Origin: Antedon mediterranea
Lineage: Eukaryota > Echinodermata > Crinoidea > Comatulida > Antedonidae
Reading direction: 5' to 3'
NCBI RefSeq assembly: GCF_964355755.1
Contig: NC_092674.1
Coordinates: 8,313,001-8,377,000 of the forward strand
DNA length: 64,000 bases
Part shown: piece after piece, positions 1 through 12,900 of the stretch
Position numbering within the stretch: the stretch's first letter is position 1
Layout of the letters: each line of letters begins with the position of its first letter
Notes under the pieces: model-generated
Databases searched by the model: none
Told to the model about the DNA's origin: nothing
What the model saw: the letters and a program-made list of their open reading frames with translations, nothing else
Translations under genes and position numbers: made by a program

Positions 1-700
1 GTGTCTGTAATATTTAACAGTGTCTGTAGACTTTTAGACAGTGTCTGCAGTCTAATTAGTGTCTAGACTTTTACAGTTTCTGTAGACTTTTACAGTGTCT
101 TTAGACTTTTACACAGTGTCTCTCTGTAGTCTTTGACAGTGTCTGTAATATGTTACAGTGTCTGTAATATTTGACAGTGTCCGTAGACTTTAAAACAGTG
201 TCTGTACACTTTTACAGAGTTTCTTTAGTCTTACAGTGTCTGTAGACTTCTACAGTTTCTGTAATATTTTACAGTGTCTGTAGCAGTATTTAACAGTGTC
301 TGTAGACTTCTACAGTTTCTGTAATATTTTACAGTGTCTGTAGCAGTATTTAACAGTGTATGTAGACTTTAAAACAGTTTCTGTAGACTTTAAAACAGTT
401 TCTGTAGACTTTTACACAGTGAGTGTCTATAGACTTTTACACAGTGTATGTAGTCTTTACGTTACATTGTAGAAGACGTTTACAGTGTGCATACTTTTAT
501 AGTATCTGTAGACTTCACAGATGTCTATACTTTTACACACTGTCTGTAGTAGTAGACACTGTCGGTGTCTGTAGACTTTTACAGTGCCAATGGACAAATA
601 CAATTTCTTGAATATTGAAACTTACTGTCTGTATACTTAGAGTGTGTCTGTACAGTATTTTACATTGAATGTGTCAGTAGACCTTTGTAGTGTATGTAGA
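1..700. repeat. Minisatellite, about 20-bp unit
   Basis: Degenerate tandem copies of a unit close to ACAGTGTCTGTAGACTTTT fill the left edge of the window and fade out after about 700. Copies vary in the spacer (TAATATTT against AGACTTTT), and some blocks are duplicated: the stretch at 240-300 is repeated almost exactly at 300-360. The array probably continues left of the window. Open reading frames in it are repeat artefacts. Confidence 0.85.
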
Positions 701-787
701 ACTCCACAGTGTCCTTTCTTATTGCAGTTCATGGTATACTGTACAGTGCAACAAGTTAAAATGAAAATTAAATGAAATAATACGTAC

Positions 788-871
788 CCTTTGCCATCTT
801 TTCGTTTTTGAAGTTTAAGAATTATTCGTTCAAAGCTTGGAAGTTCTTTATCTGGCTTTAATGAATCCATT
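788..871 (-). CDS. Possible first coding exon of an unidentified gene running off the left edge
   Basis: On the minus strand a T-rich acceptor ending in CAG (874-872) is followed one base later by ATG (870) and 27 open codons, then a good donor GG|GTACGT at 788/787 (phase 2). The peptide begins MDSLKPDKELPSFERI and is charged, ending in a Lys/Arg-rich stretch. Splice sites on both sides and sensible codon use argue for a real exon, but the rest of the gene would have to lie across or beyond the minisatellite at 1-700. I do not recognise the protein. If real, it would be transcribed divergently from the coiled-coil gene at 3934. Confidence 0.3.
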
Positions 872-917
872 CTGAAAAAAGAATTAAGTATGAAAATACA
901 ATACTGAATTCATTTCT

Positions 918-1362
918 GGGTGCCAGTTCCCTTTCGCACCTGCCTTGTATTTTGGTTTTAAACTAACTTTATCGTGAATACAACACCTCAGAATTAGGCC
1001 TCAAGTACTTTTATGAAGGAGAATCAGGGACAAAATATATTGATAATTAAAATTCAACATGATTTTTACACAAAAATGCATTAAATATACCTGTATGGAT
1101 TGTTTTACCCTCTATTGATATTGCTCTTTTCCATAGAAATAAAAATATTGAGTATGCAAAATTCGCGAACAGTGTGCGAGAAAACGTCTGTAAAGTCATC
1201 AAGTTTAGTTAAATGATTTATTTGTTACTTATGTGATTCCAATCTTCTTCATAATACTAGGCCTAGGTCTAGTACTAATTCTATGTGGTATTTAAGATAA
1301 AGGTAATTAACAAATTTGGCTCCAGTTAAAATACAAGCCAGTGCGAAAGGGAACTAGCACCC
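918..1362. mobile_element. MITE with about 22-bp terminal inverted repeats
   Basis: The ends are GGGTGCCAGTTCCCTTTC and, inverted, GGGTGCTAGTTCCCTTTC, continuing as GCAC on both sides with one mismatch in the first 22 bases. The 445-bp body has no coding capacity. The ends match no superfamily I can name, and the target-site duplication is unclear. Confidence 0.7.
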
Positions 1363-1489
1363 TTTTCTGTTTATATGCTTAGCTAGGTAGCCTAGTAGTA
1401 GTAGACAGTTTAGGCGGCATATTAGCATTTTGCGACCACAAACTCAAAATAAAATAATACTAGGCCTACTAGGCCTGGCGGTTTACAGC

Positions 1490-2081
1490 CGAAACGGCCG
1501 CCGACTGAAACGGTCGCCAATTAAAACACAATTGAATGTATGAAACGCCGCGTGGGCGGTTTGTCATACAACGTGTAATCAAAACGACGTGTGGTTTAAT
1601 TTTACTTTTTTTCAGATTGAAATGACTTTAGACGTATGTGACTTAATAAATATTAATTAACAGATAGATGTTTTTAATTATTTATGTATTATTATGTTTA
1701 TCGTATAATAATGAATGTTGTGTAAACATAGTTGGGTTTTTTATATATTTTTTAAATGTAGGCCTAGGGCCTTAGATACAGTAACTAAAAGTGTAAGGAA
1801 AAGAATTAAAATTGGACAAAATACAGTATTTGTTTGAATACGTTAAATAAATTTAGAATGGTGAATTATTATAATAAACATTATTTTAATAAAAACTTAA
1901 CTAAAAAATACGTTTATTCTTTGATTTTATTCTTAAACATATATGGCTATTTGTTCCTCCATCGTGGTTTCATAGGCTTTACTACTGTACGTTTATAATA
2001 CTGCATTGGCTTGTTGTAGCTGCGGCGGTATTGGCGTCCCATAGAAAATGTTGGCGGCCGTTTCAGTCGGCGGCCGTTTCG
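1490..2081. mobile_element. MITE with CGAAACGGCCGCCGACTG inverted repeats
   Basis: The left end reads CGAAACGGCCGCCGACTGAA and the right end is its inverse, with further GC-rich similarity inside (ACGCCGCGTGG at 1543). The ends contrast sharply with the AT-rich body. Subterminal sequence (TGTATG.AACGCCG, then TTTTTTCAGATTGAA) is shared with the larger element at 28938-31013, so both appear to belong to one family. No transposase frame is visible. Confidence 0.75.
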
Positions 2082-2619
2082 ATCACTGGCCTGGCCTGGC
2101 CCCCTGGGGCCTAGCCTAGGCCCTAGGCCTAACTTTGTACGGATTCCCCTTTGTACTATGTAGCCTAGCCGCTAGCTGGATTTAATAAATCAACCAACAC
2201 AAAGTATTATAAGGTACATTAGCAAGACATGTTCCTATATTGTTTATGTAGGCCTACTTACTTAATTAATGTTTTTTTTTTATAAAAACATAATTTTATC
2301 TGAGTAACGAGCAACGTGACTTTTTCACAAGAGCACGCCGCCAATCTGTCAACAAACAGAGCAGCTATGTACACGTAAGTCTATTTGGACTCAGTAATAT
2401 AATAACATTAGTATTCAGAATAAATTTCCTTGTAAATAGTCACCATAATAATAACTATATGTCGGTCGTCAATCATCGAGAGGAACTCGACGCGGCGAAA
2501 TTTAAAAAACGGAGAAAGACAATTTGAATTTATAATTCATTTGTAAATTCTGTAGGTTTTGTTAAATACAATCCCTATGTTATAATATAACTACTCCATC
2601 ATGTATTTAGGCCATGCGT

Positions 2620-2825
2620 TTAAGCCTAACTAGCTAGGCCAGGCTAGCTAGGCCTAGTAGCTAGCTAAGCCTAATAATAAGCACAGAAACAGGCTAGCCT
2701 AGCTAGGCTAGTTAGGCCTAGCCAACTGAGTGTAGGCCTAGGTAGGCTAGTTAGGCCTACTAAAGGGAGTAAGGCTTTTTATTTAGTAATTTAGACCTAG
2801 GGGCCTAGGCTAGGCGGCCTAAATT
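2620..2825. repeat. AGGCCTAG-rich low-complexity cluster
   Basis: Dense runs of AGGCCTAG, CTAGGCC and AGCTAGCTAGG, made of overlapping palindromes AGGCCT, CCTAGG and GCTAGC. Smaller clusters occur at 2080-2135 and 3240-3290, and a large one at 31100-31265. It looks like short-motif expansion rather than a gene or a single transposon. Confidence 0.7.
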
Positions 2826-2891
2826 ATAGTATTAGTAGGGATAGACAGGTGTTGCCGGTTGTGGTAGTGATAGAGAAAGAGGAGGGGATTT

Positions 2892-3575
2892 CTGTCACGA
2901 CAAATATGGTCCAGGGCCAAAATCGGTCCGGTCGGACCAGTTTTGGCTCTAAATTAGTGGCCAAAAGCAGTCTGCCACTGCCAAATTCGGTCCGGATTAT
3001 TCTTCTATCAATTTTAATTAAATTACTAGGCCTACGATATGTTTTAAGTTGTTATATGACTAGAAAAATATCCCATGATATACCTAGGCCCCTATTATAT
3101 GTAAGTTATCTTGTCGGATAAATACTATAAATAAATGTATTTTATCTAAAAACATGACTTAGTCAGATTTCAGCCTACCACACACTCGCATGAACGAGAC
3201 CCTGATATTGCCAACAAGATTTTATTTTATGATTGAGTCCTTTTTTATTCCTGGCCTAATCAATATTGGTATAGGCCTAGGCCTAATTGGTTTATAATGT
3301 TTGTATTGAATTAATTTATTGATTGTAACCATCAATCGATAATGAATTGAAATTTTTTTTTCCATGGGGAAATGAAGATTTTAAAACAAAAGAACAAAGT
3401 GGATTAAAAACAGATATATTGTACACAAAAAGCCTATATAAAAAAACAAAAGAACTAATTATTGATGAGTTGCTACTAATAATGATAATCAAAAAACTTT
3501 TGGCAGCCATAAATGCTCCCTCAGACGGATTTTGGCAACAAAAACTGGTCCGCCGGACCGATTTTGGTGTGACAG
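2892..3575. mobile_element. Inverted-repeat element, CTGTCAC ends
   Basis: Both ends carry CTGTCAC followed by CCAAAATCGGTCCGG and GGACCAGTTTT in mirrored order (2892-2945 and 3535-3575). The 684-bp body contains only short overlapping frames on both strands (3316-3604) that read through the right arm, so they are not genes. The symmetric GC-rich arms in an AT-rich body are typical of a non-autonomous DNA transposon; superfamily not assigned. Confidence 0.65.
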
Positions 3576-3933
3576 GCCTGTTTGACACTGCTGCTATCCC
3601 CTAGCAGCCTAGACCTACTGTATAGTTTAGGCTCTAGCCGATGAATATAGTAGGGATATTTCTGCATACAATACAGGCATAATTTGCTTTAATATTACCT
3701 GGTAATATACAAACAATTTTATTTCCAAATTATTTACAAAGTTTTACTTTTTTTACAGTTTTTAGAACTAGGCCTAGGCCTAGATTCATTTTCAGTCACT
3801 AGGCCTAGATTTGTCCAGCAGATTGAAGCTAGTTTGAATGATTATAACTTTTCTGATGTTCTATTAGTCTAGAAACGGAAAGATCATTCAAATTGATACA
3901 AGATCTATCACCTTATTAACTGATTTGTTCATG

Positions 3934-6900
3934 ACAGAGTTGACAATGGCCGATGGTGCAATCTTTAAGTTAGATGTCATCTACAACAGTATCAAAGATT
4001 CTCAAGCCGGTTGGTATTCATAATATGTAATTTTGAAAATTATAGACAGTTACTTGAATCATAATTATAACTAATTCCAAGTAAGACCAAATGAAAAAAA
4101 AAAGTTTGTTTCACATCCCCTCCCTCATCAAATTTTATGAGGTCCCGTTTATCGTGGTTGTCAAACATTTCAAATGGTGTAAGACTCTAACAGCAACTGA
4201 ACTTTTGGACTATCATTCTCATTTCTTTTTTATTTGACCTATTCAACAGGAAAGATGGTTAAATAATTGTTTATTATTACTGTTTTATATGAATAATAAC
4301 ATTTAAATTTAATTATGTATTCAAAGATATTAGAAGAGAAGGGGAAAATCAATAAAGCATTGACTAAGTAATTACCATATTTATTGTGTAAGCCCTCTCA
4401 CAAATAGTACTCTATGAATAAATTGTTTTATCATATTTGTTTGAAAGGTTATTTTAGGGCAAGTTTACACCATGAATTGCTTGACAGTTCACTTACGTTA
4501 TCAATGCCTAGTAATTTACATTGCATTAGTAATTATTGACTAATAGAGCAGACATGACAATTCTCCAATCATGGTCTCCCTCTCACTCACAAACTCTACA
4601 TTCTGGAAAAATTATTTTTTGTCAAATAGAAAATTTAATTGTGTATAATAAGGGTTTTATTTGTACCTCCTGACCCCTCTTTGTCTCACTTTTAGGGTGT
4701 TGTTAAATCTTGAGGCAAAAATTATATATTGGGTTAAATCTCCTCTGTGTGTGTGTTTTTGTTTTGTGTGGTTTTTTTTTTGCAGTATTACAATACACAG
4801 CTAACAAAGTAAATTTGTTTCTAACTATTTAGAAAAAACTCAAAATGAAGAAAGACTCGCTGAAGCAAGAAAAACTCGGTTAAATCTGGAACACCAATTT
4901 GAATCTGGTAAAAAAACTACCGACCATATCTACAAATCTAATCATTTTAATTAACTTCTTCCTTCCAGCAAAAATACATAGATAAAATACCTCCTTTTAC
5001 AAGGAAATTTATTTCATTTAATAATGTAATTTCCATAAATATTGTTCAGTAGGCTTCCAATATTATTGATTGCCTTTTTTTATAAAGTCTCCTATTCCCA
5101 GAGGTCTGAATTTACAATGTGAACAGTTATAGTGTCATAACCATCATTCTAATAAATGAACTATATATTCATGCCCTATAACTATTATCCTACTCTAGAT
5201 TATTTCAGAGATTATTGCAATCAATGCAATGCAATAAAGAATGATTTCTTTGAGTATAAAACATTTCAATTTTTTTTCTGGTTTATTCTAGTGGCTAGCA
5301 AGCATACACAACTACTGGAAATTCATAATCAAATGCAAAAAACTTCTAAAGTTGGTCAGTATAAAGTCGCACAAACACAGTCTCAAATAAACAGGTATGA
5401 ACAGAACATGTGTAATGGTTAGGGTTTTGGATTTTGAGAAAAGTTTTAAAATACAGTACTGCACGAAAAAAGGGAAAAATGTTTAAGTTAAAAGGGTAAA
5501 AGCCGAAGTCGATGCCAGTCCTTGAACTGCAATTAGTGCTCACCAGTTTCTCCTTGGTCAACAAAATTAAATGAATGGGTCTTAAATAAAGTTTACTTTC
5601 ACAACTTTCATTTTAATGCAAAGGATCATTATTCAAATTAAAACAATCTTAATGTAACTCTTGTAACAACTTTTAAAGTCTCAATTTGTCAGTGGACCAA
5701 TTTAGATTAAAATGTATTGTTTCAAATTGTCAGCATTTTGATAAAGAGTTATCTATATTTATTTTACTTTAAAACCTAGATATTAATTTTATTCCTTACA
5801 GCAAATTCAATTAACCCGAAGAACTTCAATTAACCTAAAAAGTTTAATCACAAAATTTAAGTACATTTTAGGCAATGCTTTTGGGCTTTAAGCAACTAGA
5901 TTTCTTTGAAATTTTTTTAGAGTTATCTCCCAATATAATCAGACTAAATTCCATAAGGGGTCTTTTAATTTTCTGCATTACATGGATTGTTATTCAGAAA
6001 AGATTAAATTCAAAGCTTATTTATAGTATGAAGCCAATTTCGGAAAATATGAAATTGGCAATTTTTGAATGAATGTTTATCTCAGTGGGACAAGGTAACC
6101 TATATACCTTATACTCGTTATTATTCATAATTCTACCCAATGCAATTTACTCTTCTCGTTCCTTGTGGGCTTTTATTCTTGTTATTTCTTTCATTTTACA
6201 TCTTCTACTCAATATGCAAATTATATGGTAATTATCTATTTGAATTATTTCCTTTGGCATTTGATTGATTAAATAATTTTATATGACATGTCCTATATTT
6301 TGCTTTATGTTTGGAATAAGAGGCTAAAAGACGTAGTTGAGATATATGGTGACAGCATGCATAATTGTGCTTGTGGGAGGTATATAAGGCTACTTAGCCT
6401 AATTTCTACCACCCCAGCCTTGTTTCATTCCATTACCCACCCTAAGATTAAAAGCATCTTTGTTCACCCATGCTAAAATCATCCTAAAAATAGAAGCCTT
6501 TTTGTGAGCCGTAGTATTAAAAAATAGACAATTGAACATTAATTAATCTTCATTCTCTTATTTTCACTTAACAAATTTTTGAAAATATATTTAGTATTCT
6601 GACCTCATACGATTTGTACTATCTGCCTGTAAAAGTCTATTTCGGTTTATTAAGATAATTTCCATGTACTTTACTGCTCTTTTGTATCAACAATGACAGC
6701 CAGGAAGTAATAAATAAAGAGATACAAGATAAGTTGAAGAAACTTGAAAATTTGATTGAGAAAGAGCAGAACAGTCAACAGTTTCAGAGGTACTGTAATA
6801 TAACAGCCAATCAACTCCTACCTGTATGAGATTATTACTAACATCATTTTTCTGTGTAATTATAAACCCCTTTTGAATAATAGTTCAAGCCTGTGGCTTC

Positions 6901-9900
6901 ATACTAGGGCTTGAAAGAACCCTCTTTTATCTGAAGTGCCGTTTTCAAACTAGTGGCTAGCAGTGCTAGTAAATAGGCCTAACATGTTTCAATGTTATGG
7001 TCAATACTAACTAGCCAGCAGTCAAATTATATTCATCTAGTAGGCTAGGCCTAAATCTAAATTTTCTTCAGTTGCAATTAATTTTCCCTTTTCATGGAAA
7101 AAAATAACCCTTCTGTAAGCCAAAATTCTGGCTAGGGGCTTGTACTGTAGTTCAATCCTCTTGTGGCAGATTCAGGATCTGAGAAGGCATTATAGACTAG
7201 AGAATTCCAGATTCTTCTTTTCATTTTCTAGGGAAGAATATGAAAAGAAGCTCAGTGCAATGGAACAGGTCTACCGTGATGCGTATCAAAATTATGTGAG
7301 TTTTAAACCTAGTCTACTCTAGAAAACTTTTACTCAATTGTTTGTGTTCTCCAATTTGCAAACAAAGAAAGGTTTGCTTGTGTAGATTTCTGCAAACTTG
7401 TTTTCTACACTTTGCCAGAGTCAAGCAAACTTAGAAAAACTTTTCTTGACAAACTGTGAGTTTGCTTTAGTTTGAAAACAAACATTTGCTAGTGTAGACT
7501 TCTGCAAAGTTGTTTTCTGCAGTTTGTCAAATTGTCTGGCAAACTTTGGAAAAACTTTTCTTGACAACCTTTGAGTTTGATAACAAAAGATTACTACATT
7601 GCTAGTGGTTTTTGTTTAGTTTGGTTATTTGCCACCCAACAGCTGTGACATAAGGCAATAGATTCAGTTGTAGCAAATTCAATCAATTACTATTCAAAAC
7701 ATTTAAACTATGACAACTAGCTTTACCACCAAGTTGCATAAATCTAGTAGAAATTTGGTTGCCAATACCTGTGCTCTATAAAAAAAGTATTGTAATATAC
7801 AATCTAGCCTAATTTAGAATTAATTATTAAATACTATTAATATATATTATAATTATTATGTTATACTCACAGTCCCCCATGAGAAATTAAATTTCAATGA
7901 AAACCTCATAAAGTTATCATGTTTCCTTGAAAGTTATGAATTTTCTAATTTTTATGGTCACCAACGACTAGTTAAAATCAGTTTCCTTCCATTGTCGACA
8001 TACTGTAAGCGTTTCACTCACTGGTTTCGTTCAGTTTCTCGAAATTTCGACATAAGTGCTCTTGCGCAACTAGTTCGGTTGAGTTGCATTGAGTTCCGTG
8101 TGGACACAAGTTTACCTTAGTCTGTGAAGTGTGAATGTACTGTGTCAAATTGATAATTTCAAAGATAAATAAGCATGATACCTATATCGATAATTATGGA
8201 ATCATACAAGCCGTAGCATTGATGTGTAAAATACAATCGTTATAAAAACCATTTCCTGTGTGTACATAAATCCACTAAAGTCATTTTTTATTAATTTCAC
8301 AGAGAGAAGATTCATTAGCATTGGAGATTTCACAGATCTCAAAAACCAAAGATAATTTGTCTGAGAAAAGTATGTATATTTTAAAATTTTATATAGGAAC
8401 ATTGCTGATTGGTTAAAAATAATGTATTGCTCATGGCTTAGTCAATTCAATCAATCTTGTTTTACAAAACAATTGTTTAAAAGAAATATTTTAAAATAAA
8501 TATTACAAATTTAATATTGTTAAATGTGGAAATGAAGTGCAGTTGGTTAATGAAAACCCATCTTGAAAAGAAGTAACGTTTATCGTGGACTTGGAAAGTA
8601 GGGCTAATGTATGCACATTCAATTGATAATTTGTTTTTATAATAAAATGATTTAAGCCGTTTGTTTTTACTAGCAATTCTAAATACATTTTCATCCTTTA
8701 TTTTTATCATACAAAGAAATAGTGCCTTTTCTAATGCATTGTAAGGGAAACTGTATTCTGTCTTAGAATTAATGACAAATTAGTATTTGAATGCCATTGG
8801 TCATTTTCATTGAAATCTATTTATCTGACTAGACTAATTAGTTACGCCAAGCTGTTTTCACTGTGCTTCGATTCAGTTTAATTTGTCAATAATAAAGATA
8901 TGAATCAATTTTATTCAAACCCACTCACAAAAGTAATAGCTACTCTCATCAGATAGGAAATATTGATATTGGATTTTAAAATGAAGAATATTGTATAGAA
9001 ATAAATGAATGTGTTGAAATATGGAGAATATTTTCACAAGTTGTTGTTCTATGAGACGAAACAAAGAAAATATTCTCTCCATTAAACAAAAAATTAAAAA
9101 AAAACATTCATACAGTTTTGATTAAACAGTCACCGGCCGCGCGTAGCAAAAATGTATAGAAATATTCACTAAAAGCTGTCATGTAATAGAACCATTAAAT
9201 AAAACGTTTATCGCGCAATAGAATAAATACCTTGAGACTGACTGGCATTGAAACCATACGAATGACAAGTATTCACTTGAGTATGTTATATAACACCTAA
9301 ATAAATTCCTGTCATTTGATTGGACGATTGTGGGTCACGTGGCGTGCAATAATATGCACTATTAAACGATCGTACTTTTTGAACATTTTTGTGTGCGTTA
9401 AGTATTGTTAATTCTGTATATGATAATGATTTTAAATGGATAAATATGATGTTACAAGTTGGATGAATAACCAAATGCATTGATCATCTCAACACGTTCA
9501 ATACATACTATTACAAGGTCATTTATGATTCACTGTCAACTATTACTAATGAATGAAATTTCTAACAAATGCTATTATATACAGATCCAATCTGGGACCC
9601 GTGGAATGCCTAGTATAGGTGTGACGCGGTTGATTGATTACACTATGCAATATATAGTGTAGAGGTGAAACAGAAACTTGAGCTGTAAACTAAATTAAAA
9701 GACTCATTAATGAAACATTGGTTGATAGTAACACACATTTTATTAGTTTATATGACTAATATCAGTTGGTGAAAAGTGTAAAATATATTATTTGCAATCA
9801 TACACAATTAAAATCATCTTCAGAAATGCCCTGTACGTGAACTCTGAGCCAAGCATGTGTATGTATGCATGAAGTTAAATACAGTTGGATCTTAAAAGAA

Positions 9901-12900
9901 TCATAAAGCTCTGTGTCTACACTATCAAACTATTGAACAAATGACAAAAAATGTTGTGTGCCCATTATTATATGGACATGATGATGTCATATCACTATCA
10001 TATTTGGGGATATCACTACCATATTTGGGGGATATCACTACCATATTTGGGCACATCACACTTTGTCAAACTAGGTTGATAGTGTAGACAGTGCTTAACA
10101 CTTCAAAGTGTTATTGGTACAGTAGGCCTATGATATAACTACTATTTGATGTTGCTAATGTAAAAAATGTTCAGTTTAATAAACTGGAAATAACAATTTT
10201 TAGTAGATATTCTGGGAAACAAGAAAAAACAAAGTACAACTACAGTATAAACTACTATTTTACATAAGTTTTCCAGAATAGTATCTTCGCATACTTAACC
10301 AATATGTCAAATACTAAATACCATGTTTATTATTACTAGTTGCATAGTATCACCATAAGCTGTAATTACCAAAGGATATTACCCTAGATCACTTTATAAT
10401 AGAAACACATGCTTTCCCTAAGGAAAAATCCTATAATCTACATGCTTTAAATTGGTGTACTGATACTTAGACATTCTAGGGAACAATTTATATGAGTACG
10501 TATAAAGATGTGAATAACAAGACTTTGCCTACGGGAAAAATCAGCAGTGTAGGTTGTACTGGGTGAATAGGTTGGGAAAACCTTCCAGTCATGTACTTCT
10601 GGATAAACAAAGTACTTTCCAAATGTGCATCATGCATGTACAATCTTCAAGGTTACAGATACATCATATTTATACACAAGTTCATGCACATTAATAATCT
10701 ACACTCAGTTCACCCACCTTTCGTTTTATTACTCACGGAATACCGTATGCGGTGATAAAGGAACTACGAATGAAGTAGTAAAAATGAAAATGTGTTGTGA
10801 GCAATAAAATGAAACCAACCAGAAATCAGACTGTGAATGTTTACAGATTCCGTTGGTATTAGCAATCGTAAGAAAGAGAGTTCAGAGACTACATTGTGAT
10901 ACGTGAATAAATTTGATGATGAACATAAAGACGAGTGAACCAGAATTTAAGAAGATATGAAGCCGTCTTGGGTATGCTTCATGTCAAAAAATAGAATCAT
11001 AAAATGATCTATGAATTTGAAATTTATGATTTTGTTTATTAGAATGAAGAGACTACTTCTCAACTTCTTGTTTGAAAACTTTCAATAAGTTACAGAACTA
11101 TTAACTATAATTATTCCATAATAACTTGTATACATTAGTATTATAGTATTTTAATATTTTTATGTTATATATTATTATTTTATAGTAAATTAATTAATGT
11201 TCAATGACCCACAGAGAGCTGTGAACTCGGTGCATTTGTTGAAAAACAAAGCTATTATATTAAAGTGTATTGCAATATTAATGCAATGAATTGATCACAG
11301 TCATGGAAATCGCAGCAAAACACAACATTCATCTTTTCTTTACAGTGATTTTTTTTCTTTTTTCAGTAAAACTTTTTTTTTCTTTGTAGTTGGTCAAAGT
11401 GATACAGAAATGGACAAATTAAGAAAGTTAATTGAGGGACTAAGTTTGAAGGAGGATGAAATTATTGACCAAGATGACATTGATGAACAAAAACAGATCC
11501 TTTTACAGTAAGTTCTTACACATAGAGTAGTCCACACATAATACAGTAGAACGCCTCCTTTGAGACATCCCTATTCAGGGATACCTCTCTGTTCCCATAA
11601 TACAAACAAGTCACAATACTGTATATGTTTTAACACTATGGCCGTCCTCTATTTGAGGTACACTTTTTTGCCTCTGAAGTTTCTACTGTATCCAAATACT
11701 TTTAAATTCTGCCGTTTAATGTCATCACAGGATCCAATAATTATTGATAATCTATCTAAATATATTTATCATGCTTATAAGTTAAGATATATGTTTTGCT
11801 TAGAGAACGAAATTAATTAATTCATTTATCTTGTGACCATAAATTGCTTTATTTTTCAATGTAATTATTATTTTGTTAATTACTAGGGGCCAGAGGCCTA
11901 AAGTAAATAAAGTCAGGCGATAAGCCTGAATGAATTGAATTGTATATATGATTCAGCCATAACTTCTTGATCCATTCTATCAACTTGAGCTACAGAGGCT
12001 TGGATTGGAATATAAGGCCCTGTACAGTACTGTAAGTGATAAATGGAGCATATGGAGGGATCAGAGGGTCTTTTTAATGGAGAAGGGAATAACATTTTCG
12101 GTAGGAATTTAAAAAGCTGATACAGTATTTAGTTAGCTCAGTCCCACAGTTCCATGTTGTGCTGTTGGGTGGTGAAGTAACAACATTTTGTGCAAAGTTA
12201 ATTTAAGGGAAATTCTTTTTTAGCCTTCAAAGGTGTATTGAACTTATTTCCTTATCTCAAAATTGCTTGTGTATCTTTTTTTAGCAATATGAAATCCTAA
12301 TTAATTATATAGTACAGTACAACAAACTGATAATAACCATACTACCACTAGATTATTTCTCAGAACCTTATGTACAGCAGCACCTGAAGAATGAAGATAG
12401 ATTTTATCACCTTCATAGTCTAGTGTGCAATAAAATATTGAAATCTTAACACAAGTCATTTATTTATGTGTCTAGATGTTTTATTGTATAATTTATCTAT
12501 CTAGATGTTTTACTATATATTTATTTTATTATTTTATTTTATTCAGTTGACAACCAACAGCGATGAAACCGCCACTAACAGGTTGAATCTAAACATAATA
12601 AACTATAATAATATATTCAAATAAGCAAAAATAACATAAACAAAGATTGGAACATTATAGAGATTTAACAATTTATATATTCATTTATATTTTATTTTCT
12701 AATAGTTCAATGTTCCAGGCTAATTTAAAATCAAAGAACGAAGAATTGGTGAAAATCCAACAAAACAGACTCAAGATAGAGCAAGAGCTTACACAGTAGG
12801 TTAAACTTAAGCAGTTTCTATGGCGCTAGTTGCCATAGCTATGTAACAACTGAAAAAAAACCCTAGATGAATTATCTGCCTCATTTATGTTTTGATTCAA

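Noticed and set aside
3316-3604. Overlapping 85-90 codon frames on both strands
   Set aside because: They read through the inverted-repeat arm of the 2892-3575 element and have no domain or splice context.
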